From Actinomadura sp. CNU-125 (GTDB lineage: Bacteria > Actinomycetota > Actinomycetes > Streptosporangiales > Streptosporangiaceae), in contig NZ_MKJY01000222.1 in NCBI RefSeq assembly GCF_001942465.1, positions 102,785 through 166,784 on the forward strand: DNA of 64,000 bases. Reading direction: 5' to 3'. Shown here piece after piece: positions 1-8,459 of the stretch. The notes beneath the pieces are model-generated. The model had not been told where the DNA came from. It saw nothing but the letters and a program-made list of their open reading frames with translations, and did no database searches. The first letter of the stretch is position 1, and every line of letters starts with the position of its first letter. Made by a program: the position numbers and the translations under genes.

Positions 1-390
1 CGTGAAGAACGGGTTCTCGAGCGCGATGAGCCCCGCGACGCGTTCCGGGTGGTGGTGGGCGAGGTCGTAGGCGGCGAACAGGCCGAAGTCCAGGCCGCTG
101 AAGACCGCCTTCTCCTCCCCGAGGTGGTCGAGGAGGCCGACGAGGTCGCCCACGATGCGGTCGACGCCGTATTCGCGGTGGTCGGCGGGACCGCTCGTCC
201 GGCCCATGCCGCGCATGTCGGGGGCGACGACGCGGAACCCGGCGTCGGCGAGCGGGCCGATCTGGTGGCGCCAGCTGAACCAGAGGTGCGGGAACCCGTG
301 CAGCAGGACGACCAGCGGCCCTTTCCCCTGCTCCACGTAGTGGACGTCGAGGTCGTTGATGCGCGCGTACCGATGACTCCAGCCGGCCAT
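1..390 (-). CDS. alpha/beta hydrolase, epoxide hydrolase type (3' end cut by window edge)
   Basis: The first 130 residues are visible; the C-terminal half lies outside the window. The start ATG (388-390) opens MAGWSHRYARINDLDVHYVE. The oxyanion strand HGFPHLW is followed by PDMRGMGRT and the nucleophile elbow SGLDFG, where Asp replaces the usual Ser. An Asp nucleophile in this fold is typical of epoxide hydrolases and haloalkane dehalogenases; the HGFP context favours epoxide hydrolase. The cap domain and the catalytic His cannot be seen, so the substrate is unknown. It is transcribed leftwards, downstream of the PSP1 gene. Confidence 0.75.
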   Translation of the reverse strand, partial: MAGWSHRYARINDLDVHYVEQGKGPLVVLLHGFPHLWFSWRHQIGPLADAGFRVVAPDMRGMGRTSGPADHREYGVDRIVGDLVGLLDHLGEEKAVFSGLDFGLFAAYDLAHHHPERVAGLIALENPFFT

Positions 391-497
391 GCCGTGGTCC
401 CTCCGGTGCAGGTGCCGATCAACGGAATCTGCACGACGGCGGCGTCCGACGGCACCGTGGTGTCTCGCTCAGTGGGAACCGGCGCCGGGAATCCTCT

Positions 498-1323
498 TCA
501 GGACGGGCGTTCGTCGAGGCCGTCGCCGTAGCGTTCGTCGTGCTGTTTGCGGGGGGAGCAGACGGAGGCGGACGGGCAGGAGCAGCGGCGGGAGCCGACC
601 TTCACGGTGACGCGGTCGCCGGGGACGTTGTAGCCGATGACCTGGCCCTCGCCCTCCGGGGTGTCGACGCGGGAGCCGAGCCGCGGCGCCTTCTCCTTGA
701 ACTCCATGTACAGCGGGTGCTCGTATTTCAGGCAGCACATGAGCGGCCGCAGGCACCGGCGATGCGGAGCGGGTTGACGGGGAGGTCCTGTTCCTTGGCC
801 ATGCGGACGGAGACGGGCTCGAAGTCCTTGAGGAAGGTGGCGCAGCACAGGTCTCGGCCGCAGGGGCCGATGCCGCCCTGCAGGCGGGCCTCGTCGCGGG
901 GGCCGACCTGGCGGAGTTCGACGCGGGCCTGAGGGTGCGGGCGAGGTCGCGGACGAGCGCCCGGAAGTCGACGCGGTGCGGGGCGGTGAAGTAGATCTTG
1001 ACGACGTTGTCGGCGTCGAGGAAGTCGACGCCGATGACCTTCATCGGGAGTTCGTGGCGGCGGATGAGGCGCTTGGCGACGGTGCGTCCCTCGGCGCGGC
1101 GGCGGCGGTTCGTCTCGTCGCGGGCGAGGTGCTCGTCGGTGGCGGGTCCGGCGCATTCGGGGAGGCCGTCGATGTCCTCGGAGACCCACTGCGGGGCCCA
1201 CACGCATTCGGCGACCTCGGGGCCGGAGTCGGTGGGGACGAGCACCTTGTCGCCGACCTTGGGGCTGTGCGAGCCGGGATCGAGGTAGTAGAGGCGTCCG
1301 TACCGGGTGAAACTGACTGCCAT
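498..1323 (-). CDS. PSP1 domain protein (YaaT/RicT family), two frameshifts
   Basis: Three overlapping frames on the minus strand join into one PSP1 protein: MAVSFTRYGRLYYLDPGS (from ATG 1321-1323), then ARVELRQVGPRDEARLQGG with GPCGRDLCCATFL, then LMCCLKYEHPLYMEF ending DERYGDGLDERPS. Breaks lie near 930-940 and 750. Length is 1 modulo 3, as expected for two one-base losses. The cysteine motifs CGRDLCC and MCCLKYE are the hallmark of YaaT/RicT-like proteins, which bind Fe-S clusters in Bacillus and affect RNA maturation and sporulation; the actinobacterial role is unknown. PSP1 genes commonly sit near tmk and holB, as here. Probably intact in the organism. Confidence 0.85.
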
Positions 1324-1378
1324 CACCATGCCCACGGTTTCGCTCCGTTCGCCCGGTTCCGTGCGTCCACCTTAGGCG

Positions 1379-2382
1379 TCACCAGGCGACGTCGGCGAGG
1401 TCCTTCCCGGGGAGCGGGTCGCCGTCGCGGGTGTGGAGGCCCCGGCGAGGGCGATCAGCGCACCGTTTTCGGCGGGATCGAGGGCTGTGAGCTGGGATTG
1501 TCCCTGGGTCTGGTGTTCCCAGAGGGTTTGTTGTGGTTTGCCGGTGGAGGCGTAGGTCTGGATCGTGAGCCGCGTCTGCCGCACGGCGCCGGTGACGATC
1601 GTGGTGCCGTCCGGGCGCAGGATCGCGGTGCTCACGCCGGACGGCAGCTTCAGCAGGGCCTTGCTGTGCTTGAGGTCGGCGACGGGGGCGGCGGTGTCGA
1701 TCGTCCGGACCTGGCTTTCGCGGGCGGCGGAACCGGTCCAGACGAACGCGAGGGTGTCGCCCGACCAGGAAGGGCTGCCGACGACGCCGGTCAGCGTGGT
1801 CGTCCACCGCTTGCGCGCGCCGGTGTCCAGGGCGAGGACGTCGACGCGGGCGCGGCCGCCGTCGAAGCTCACGTAGGCGAGGCGGTCGCCCTCCGGGGTC
1901 ACGGCGAGCGCGGGCCGCAGGCGGGCGGACGGACGGGCGTCGGCCACCGGGATCGTCGCCTTCGGGATCGGGGCGAGCTCCTCGGGACGGCCGTCGTCGT
2001 CGAGGCGGAGGCGCTGGAACGTCGCCGTCCCGCCACCGGACGACGCGACGATGTACGTGCCGTCCGGGGCGGACTCGACGGACGTGAAGCGGCGGCCGGG
2101 CGGCGGCGCGACGGGCAGGGCGGTGTCGGCACCGGTGCCGGTGTCGCGGACGACCAGCGCGGAGCCGTCCGCGACGACGCCGACGGCGAAGCGCGGGGCG
2201 GTCTGCTCGGCGTCCGACGCGGCCTTCGCGCTGCGGGCCTGCTCGGCGCCGTACCGCCGTTCGAGCACGTCGAAGCCGCCGCCGATGACCGCCACCAGGC
2301 CCGCGGCGACCGCGATCGGGACGAGCCCGCGCAGCCATGAGCCCCGTGCCGGTTCCTCGCGCGTCTCGTGCCTGCCGTCCAT
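1379..2382 (-). CDS. membrane-anchored beta-propeller-like protein (TolB/WD-like), one frameshift
   Basis: The ATG at 2380-2382 opens MDGRHETREEPARGSWLRGL. One transmembrane segment (about residues 14-31, GLVPIAVAAGLVAVIGGGFD) precedes an extracytoplasmic region with repeated blade-like motifs such as ALAVTPEGDRLAYVSFDGG and SPSWSGDTLAFVWTG, resembling TolB or WD40 propellers. The C-terminus probably shifts frame near 1440 and ends LPGKDLADVAW at the TGA at 1379 rather than at 1372. No enzymatic motif is visible. Such proteins are common in Actinomadura-type genomes and have no assigned function. It has its own start and may be co-transcribed with the upstream kinase gene. Confidence 0.6.
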
Positions 2383-2498
2383 GGGGGTGACCCGCACCTG
2401 CCTCTCCGCTCCGTACGAACTTCTCGTTTCTATCTCATGTACCGGAGCGCAATACGCCGGGAATGCGGTGTTACCGCTTCGAGGCCGAACTTCGGCGT

Positions 2499-3356
2499 TC
2501 AGCCGAGGGCCGCGGCGGCGGCGCGGGCGGCGTCCAGCAGGGACGCCCGGTACGAGCCGCCGAACAGCGCCACGTGGACGAGCAGCGGGTGCAGCTGGTG
2601 CAGCGGGACGCGGGCGCGCCAGCCGTCCGCGAGCGGCGCGGCCTCGTCGTAGGCGGCGAGGATCCGGTCGAGCAGCGGGGTGCCGAACAGCGCCAGCATC
2701 GCCAGGTCGGTCTCGCGGTGCCCGCCGTGCGCGGCCGGGTCGATCAGCAGGGCGCGGTCGCCGGTCCACCGGACGTTCCCCGACCACAGGTCGCCGTGGA
2801 TCCGGGCGGGCGGTTCGGACGGTCCGGCGAGCGCCTCGGCCGCGTCCATGATCCGCTCGACGAGCCGGACGTCGCCGTCCGTCAGGTGCGGGGCGGCGCG
2901 GCGGAGGAACGGGGCGAGGCGGCGTTCGGCGTACCAGCGGGGCCAGGCGCGGCGTCGGGCGTGTTGTCGAGGGGGAGGTCGGCGATGTACCCGTCCCACG
3001 GCGCCCCGAAGACGTCCGGACGGTCCGTGGTGTGCAGGGCGGCGAGGTCGCGGCCGAGGCGTTCGGCGGCGTCCGGGGCGGGCGGCGCGGACGGCAGCCA
3101 CGGCAGGACGATCAGGTGTTCGTCGGACGCGACGACCTCGGGCACCGGGCCGGGGGCGAGCCACCGGAGCCCGGCCGCCTCCGCCGCGAACACCCCGGCG
3201 GACGGCGGCCCGGCGGCGACGGCGGGGCAGCGGCCTCACGAACACCTCGCGGCCGTCGCCGAGGGACGCGCGGTGCAGCGTCCACGCGTGGCTCGAACCG
3301 AGGTCGTGGACGCGCGCCACGTCCGTCCCGAGCAGGCGTTCGAGACGTGCGCGCAC
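2499..3356 (-). CDS. fructosamine kinase family protein, compensating frameshifts
   Basis: The GTG start (3354-3356) gives MRARLERLLGTDVARVHDLG. The middle (about 3220 to 2955) reads in another frame as FAAEAAGLRWLAPGPVPEVV and VLPWLPSAPP, and the C-terminal third returns to the first frame with the catalytic-loop motif RIHGDLWSGNVRW and the metal-binding LIDPAAHGGHRE. This order matches fructosamine-3-kinase/ketosamine kinases of about 285 residues, which phosphorylate glycated amines for deglycation. The total length is a multiple of three because the breaks compensate. It starts 3 bp after the low-Mr phosphatase stop; that phosphatase-kinase adjacency is frequent in actinobacteria and suggests protein-repair co-function. 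Confidence 0.8.
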   Translation of the reverse strand: MRARLERLLGTDVARVHDLGSSHAWTLHRASLGDGREVFVRPLPRRRRRAAVRRGVRGGGGRAPVARPRPGARGRRVRRTPDRPAVAAVRAARPGRRRTPRPRPRRPAHHGPSGRLRGAVGRVHRRPPPRQHARRRAWPRWYAERRLAPFLRRAAPHLTDGDVRLVERIMDAAEALAGPSEPPARIHGDLWSGNVRWTGDRALLIDPAAHGGHRETDLAMLALFGTPLLDRILAAYDEAAPLADGWRARVPLHQLHPLLVHVALFGGSYRASLLDAARAAAAALG

Positions 3357-3359
3357 CGG

Positions 3360-3839
3360 TCAGGCGGCCTTGAGCCCGGAGCGGATCTCGTCGAGCAGGC
3401 CGGGCAGCGCGGCCTCGACCTGTTCGAGGACGAGGTCGAAGTCGGCGCGGCCGCCGTAGTACGGGTCGGGGACGTCGAGGTCGCCGCGGGCGGCCGGGTC
3501 GAACTCGCGCAGCAGCCGGACCTTCGCGCGCGCCTCCTCGCTCGGCGCCATCGACCGGAGCGCCCGCGCGTGGCCCTCGTCGAGCGCGAGGATCAGGTCG
3601 TAGCGGGCGAACCAGACGGGCTCGAACTGGCGGGCGGCGTGCGCCGAACGGTATCCGGCGCGCCGCAGCGCCGCGATCGTCCGGTCGTCGGCGGGGTCCC
3701 CGACGTGCCAGTTGCCCGTGCCGGAACTGTCGACCTCGACGTCCAGGCCCTCCTCCTCGACGTGGTGGCGCAGCACGGACTCCGCCATCGGGGACCGGCA
3801 GATGTTGCCCGTGCAGACGAACGTCACTCGGTACGGCAT
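3360..3839 (-). CDS. low molecular weight protein-tyrosine phosphatase
   Basis: The 159-residue protein has the phosphate-binding loop CTGNICRS at residues 9-16 (nucleophile Cys9, Arg15) and the general-acid loop VPDPYYGG near residue 126, both diagnostic for the family. Length is standard. It hydrolyses phosphotyrosine or small phosphomonoesters in the cytoplasm; Streptomyces PtpA and mycobacterial PtpA are relatives. It lies immediately upstream of the fructosamine kinase gene with 3 bp between stop and start, so the two are likely one operon. No frameshift is present. Confidence 0.95.
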   Translation of the reverse strand: MPYRVTFVCTGNICRSPMAESVLRHHVEEEGLDVEVDSSGTGNWHVGDPADDRTIAALRRAGYRSAHAARQFEPVWFARYDLILALDEGHARALRSMAPSEEARAKVRLLREFDPAARGDLDVPDPYYGGRADFDLVLEQVEAALPGLLDEIRSGLKAA

Positions 3840-3858
3840 GCCCCCATGATGCCCGACG

Positions 3859-4481
3859 TCAGTCCTTGACCTCGATGGTCACCCTCTGGACGCCGGGGAG
3901 GTCCTGCACGATCCGCTGTACGGCGGCGGCGTTCTTCTCTTGGGCGGCATCGTTCGCCGCGGGCCGCAACCAGACGCGGTACCCGTCCGGAATGTCGCCC
4001 ACCTCGCTGCTCTTCTCGAACTGGGGGAAGTCCTCGAAGCGCTTCTTGAACCTCTCGTACGCCTCCCGCTTCGTCTCGTACTCGACGCGCTCCACCCCTC
4101 GGATGGTCTCCACTCGCTTCTCGACCAGCATCCTCTGCCGCACCGTCGCAGGTCGCCCATCGCACGGTTCGCGGGTCGATGTGCGGATGCAGAAGTACAC
4201 GTGGATCTGCGCCGCCGTCTGGGGCGGGGACGCGGACGGCGACGGCGCGGTCAGCGGTGCGGCGGTCCGGTCCGTCCCGTCCGTCCCGCCGAGGACGCCG
4301 CCCGCGAGGACGCCGCCGACGCCGCGGCGCCGAGCGCCCCGGCGGCCGCCATCGGGACGAACCGGCGGACCGTCCGGGCCCGGCGCGCCTCGGCGAACCT
4401 GGGCGGGGGGACGTCCCCGGGCTGCAGGGTCTCGGCCACTGCGTCCAGCGCGTCCTTGAGGCGCTCCTCGGTCCCGTTCAC
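3859..4481 (-). CDS. membrane protein with FtsX-like extracellular domain, partner of SigE-type sigma factor, one frameshift
   Basis: The N-terminus (MNGTEERLKDALDAVAETLQ) is cytoplasmic and is followed by FVPMAAAGALGAA; a break near 4325 leads into a frame reading VGGVLAGGVLGG, completing one transmembrane segment, then a Pro/Ser/Thr linker, then VYFCIRTSTREPCDG to QRVTIEVKD. The last 110 residues match the extracellular domain of FtsX (VFFC...C pattern, EYETKREAYERFKKRF, LPxxYRVWL) but no FtsX permease follows. The ATG overlaps the sigma-factor stop by 4 bp (ATGA), so the two are translationally coupled. By position it could be a sensor or anti-sigma partner; that is inference. Length is 2 modulo 3. 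Confidence 0.75.
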
Positions 4482-5026
4482 TTGTCCTCCTCCAGGATCC
4501 GGCCGAGCGCCGCGAGCGCCCGGGACGTGGTCGACTTGACGGTGCCGAGGCTGACGCCCATCGCCTGCGCGATCTCGGCTTCGGACAGGTCGCCGTAGTA
4601 GCGCAGGACGAGCGCCTCGCGCTGGCGGCGCGGCAGCCGGTGCACCGCGGCGAGGACCTCCCGGCGGTCCTCGCCGATCATCGCCGCCGACTCGGCGGAC
4701 CAGACCGGGGGCTGGTGGAGCGTGCGGAACGGCCGGCGGCGGCGCCGCACCGCCGTCCGCGACCGGTTGAGGACGGCGGACCGGACGTAGGTCAGCGCCT
4801 TGTCGCGGTCGCGCAGCCGCGGCCAGGCCGCGTAGAGGCCCGCGAAGGCGTCCTGGACGACGTCCTCGGCGGTGCCGCGGTCCCCGACCATGATCAGGGC
4901 GAGGCGGGTCAGCCCGAGCGCGTGCCCCCGGTACAGCTCGGTGACCGCGGCGGACGCGTCCGTTTCGTCGGCCGTGTCCGCCCGTGTGCTCGCCCGTGGC
5001 TCGGCGAGCGCCGTGTCAGCGTTCAT
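4478..5026 (-). CDS. SigE-family RNA polymerase sigma factor (ECF)
   Basis: 182 residues. Region 2 spans about residues 30-75 (LYRGHALGLTRLALIMVGD, EDVVQDAFAGLYAAW) and region 4 about 130-178 (LPRRQREALVLRYYGDLSEA, GVSLGTVKSTTSRAL). This is the actinobacterial SigE-type ECF group (named after its family profile, not M. tuberculosis SigE). The ATG at 5024-5026 overlaps the holB TGA (ATGA). The downstream gene, also overlapping by 4 bp, encodes a membrane protein with an exported sensor-like domain, so activity may be controlled by it. No zinc-binding anti-sigma motif is seen there. Confidence 0.9.
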   Translation of the reverse strand: MNADTALAEPRASTRADTADETDASAAVTELYRGHALGLTRLALIMVGDRGTAEDVVQDAFAGLYAAWPRLRDRDKALTYVRSAVLNRSRTAVRRRRRPFRTLHQPPVWSAESAAMIGEDRREVLAAVHRLPRRQREALVLRYYGDLSEAEIAQAMGVSLGTVKSTTSRALAALGRILEEDK

Positions 5027-6250
5027 GTCCCAGAGACACCGCGGGCCCCTTCGGGTTGCTCGCGCCCGGCGATTTCCCGCCCGGCGCCGCCGCGCGACCG
5101 GCCGCGCCGGGCGCAGCCGGTGCGGAGCGCCATGGTGAGGGCCTCGACGGCCAGGAGCGGGTTGACGTTCGCGTCGAGGCGTTCCCGGCACTCCATGATC
5201 GCGTCGAGGCGCCGGAGGGTGCCCTCGGGACGGGTCTCGGCGGCGGCCGTCCGCAGCTCGGGGCCCAGCTCGGTGTTGACGAGCTCGCCGCCCGAGCCGA
5301 ACTGGAGGGTGAGGACGTCCCGGTAGTAGGACGCGAGGTCGAGCAGCGTGCGGTCCAGCGAGTCCCGTTTCACCCGGGTCGCCCGGGATTTCTGCCGGTC
5401 TTCGAGTTCCTTGAGCGCGCCGGCGGTGCCGCGCGGCATCCGGCCCTTCGCGCTCTCCCCGAGGGCCTGCCGCAGCTCGGCGGTCTCCTGCGCGTTCAGC
5501 TCCTCGGTCGTCGCCTTCGCCTCCGCCTCGGCGGCCTTGACCAGCGCGTCCGCCGCCATCGCGGCCGGGCCGACGGACGTCAGGCGGCGCGGCACGGCGA
5601 GCACCTGCGCGCGGCGCGCCGCGCGTCCGGGTCGGGCGGCGAGGCGCCGCGCGCGGCCGATGTGCCCCTGCGCGGCGCGCGCGACGATGTCGGCCGTCTC
5701 GCGGTCCACGCCGTCGCGCTGGACGAGCACGTCCGCGACCGCGCCGATCGGCGGCGTCCGCAGCGTCACCAGCCGGCAGCGGGACCGGATGGTGATCAGC
5801 AGGTCGTCCGGGGCGGGCGTGCACAGCAGCCACAGCGTGCGCGGCGGCGGCTCCTCGATCGCCTTGAGCAGCGCGTTCGCGGCGCCTCGGTGGCCCGGTC
5901 GGCGTCCTCGAACAGGACGATCTGCCAGCGGCCCACGCTCGGCGACGACCCCGCCCGCAGCACCAGCGCCCGCGTCTCCTTGATCCCGTACGACAGGCCC
6001 TGCGGCCGGACGACCTCGAGATCGGCGTGCGTGCCCTGCAAGACCTGGTGGCACGCCGCGCAGTGCCCGCAGCCGCGCGGGATCTCGGTGCACTGCAGCG
6101 CCGCCGCGACGCCCGCGCCGCCGCGGACCGTCCGGAACCGGGCGGGCCGGTGAACAGCCACGCGTGCGCCACGCCGCCGGAGCCGTCCGCGGCACCGGAC
6201 AGCTGCTCGACGACCGGATCCTGGCCCACCAGGTCGTTCCAGACGCTCAT
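5023..6250 (-). CDS. holB: DNA polymerase III subunit delta' (HolB), two frameshifts
   Basis: The N-terminus MSVWNDLVGQDPVVEQLSGA carries the Walker A GPPGSGRS. A second frame holds the zinc module CTEIPRGCGHCAACHQVL and the Walker B-like WQIVLFEDADRATE. The third frame holds ALLKAIEEPPPRTLWLLC and the SRC motif TIRSRCRLVTL, characteristic of clamp-loader delta'. Breaks lie near 6130-6155 and 5880; length is 1 modulo 3, matching two one-base losses. The protein would be about 410 residues. HolB is essential for loading the sliding clamp, so the breaks are almost certainly sequence errors. It follows tmk by 28 bp, the conserved tmk-holB arrangement. Confidence 0.93.
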
Positions 6251-6278
6251 GGCGTCAAGGCTACGGGCCCGGCGGGGC

Positions 6279-8431
6279 TCAAACGTCCCTGATCGCGGGG
6301 AAGGTGTGCGTCGCGTCCTCGGTGCCGAGCGGGATCGGGTCGGGCAGGATCTCGCGGATGCGGTACTGGATCTCGCGGCTCAGCTCGGCCTGCGGACGGG
6401 ACGCGTCGAGCACGAGGTAGCGGTCCGGTTCGGCGTCGGCGAGCGCCCGGAAGCCGCCGCGGACCCGCTCGTGGAAGTCCTGCGGCTCGGACTCGATGCG
6501 GTCGGCGGGCGCCGACAGCCGGTTCAGGCCGGTGCGCGGCGGCACCTCCAGCAGGACGGTCAGGTCCGGGACGAGCCCGCCGGTGGCCCACTCGTTGACG
6601 CGGGCGATCTCGTCGACCGGCTGCTCCCGCCCGAACCCCTGGTAGGCGAGGGACGAGTCGATGTACCGGTCGCTGACGACGATCGCGCCGCGCTCCAGCG
6701 CGGGGGCGATCACGTTCGTGACGTGGTCGGCGCGGTCGGCGGCGTACAGCAGGCTCTCGGCGCGGATCGACAGGCCGGTCGTCTCGCGGTCCAGCAGCAT
6801 CGCGCGCAGCCGCATGCCGATCTTGGTGGCGCCCGGTTCCTGGGTGGTGACGACGTCGTAGCCGTGGTCGCGCAGCCAGATCGCGGCGAGCCGGGCCTGG
6901 GTGGTCTTCCCGGCGCCCTCGCCGCCCTCGAACGCGATGAACACGCCGCGGTTGCGGACGGTCGCCGCGGGCTGTTCCGGCTCGACCGGTTCCTCGCCCG
7001 GCGGGACGTACACCTCGCCGCGCAGCGCGGCCCGCAGGTCCGGGACGAGCGGGACGCCGCGCCGGTCGTCCGCCCGGCGGTACGCCAGCAGGCCCGCGAG
7101 GAGCGCGACGACGGCCGCGATCAGCAGCGCCGCGCCCGTCCCGGCGAGGTCGTAGACGCCGCCGCCGAGGTCGATGCGGGTGTCGCCGAGCGCCCCGGCC
7201 AGCGGCGGGACGGCCGCGACCGCGACCAACGCGGTGACGAGCGCGACCGCGCGCGGGTACGCGGGGCTCGGCGCCTCGACGGCCTCTTCGGCCTCTTCGT
7301 CATCGGCGGGCGGCGGCGCCAGGACGGACGTGCCGCACGCCCACGCGGCGCCCGCCGCGACGCCCACGAACGCGGTCGCGAACACCGCGACCGGGAGGTT
7401 GGCGACCAGCGCGGTCACGATCAGCGCGAGGCCGAGCTCGCGACGACCGCGAGGCCCAGCAGCCGGCGGCGGCTGAACGGGCCGAGGACGCGCGGGCCGA
7501 GGAAGATCCCGAAGCCGAGCCCGGCGGTCAGCGCGAGCAGGACGGCGCCGTACCCGGCGTCGCCGCCGCCGAGACCGGCCGCGTGCAGCCGGGCCGCGCC
7601 GACGACCGCACCGGCGGCCAGGGCGGCGCCGGTGGTCGCGGCGCCGAGGCCGTGCGGCGCGCCCGTCCGTCCGCCGCGCCGCCCCGGAAGCATCAGCGCG
7701 AGCGGGGACGGGGACGTGCACGGGCTCGGCGGCGCGGGACGCCTTGGAGCAGGCGCGACGGCGACGGCCGCGAGCAGGACACCGCGGCGTCACGTACAGG
7801 ACGAGGTCGGTGCGCTCGCCGGTGCCGTCGAAGATCCCCGCGCCGATGAGCGCGAGGACGGTGAACAGCGCGGCGGCGACCGGGCCCGCGACGACACCGT
7901 GCGCAGGGCCGAACGGCGCGCGGCGGCCCGCAGCCCGCTCGTCCCGCCGTCCGGGCCGTCCGGTCCGTCGTCCGGCAGGCCGTCCGGGACGAGCGCGGGC
8001 GGCGACGCGAGCGCGACCGGCGTCCACACGGCGCCCAGCAGGCCCACGAGGAACGCGGCGGCGAGCGTCCAGGGGAGCATGTCGAGCAGCGGCACGGTCA
8101 GGACGATCACGAACCGCAGCGCGTCCGCCGCGAGCAGCACGACGCGGCGGTCGACGCGGGCGGCGAGCAGGCCCGCGAGCGGCGCGAGGAGCACCGCCGG
8201 GAGCAGCAGCAGCCCGAGGACGCAGCCGACGGCCTGCGCGCGCGCGGCGACGTCCTCGCCCTGGGTCAGCGCGACGGCCGAAGCCGTCAGGGCGGGCACG
8301 GTGAGCCATTGCCCGGCGGCGGACAGCGACAGTGCCGGCCTGAGCCGCCGGTACGCCCTTGGCTCCGGGAGCGACGAAACGCCCGGCTGCGGCGCGGCGG
8401 GGTACGGCCGGGTGGCGTCCGTTCTGGTCAT
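6279..8431 (-). CDS. tmk: dTMP kinase with N-terminal MFS-like membrane domain, multiple frameshifts
   Basis: The start ATG (8429-8431) opens MTRTDATRPYPAAPQPG, followed by hydrophobic helices (LTVPALTASAVALTQGED, LGLLLLPAVLLAPLAGLLAA) typical of an MFS permease. At least three breaks occur at about 7880, 7740 and 7445. The C-terminal 215 residues form a complete thymidylate kinase: P-loop FEGGEGAGKTTQ, DR motif VSDRYIDSSLAYQG and the LID region. It phosphorylates dTMP to dTDP. Streptomyces also has tmk fused to an MFS-like region, so the fusion itself is lineage-typical; its purpose is unknown. It lies directly upstream of holB and 28 bp downstream of topA. Confidence 0.9.
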
Positions 8432-8459
8432 GTCCGTCAGAGTATCGGCGTCCTTGTCG

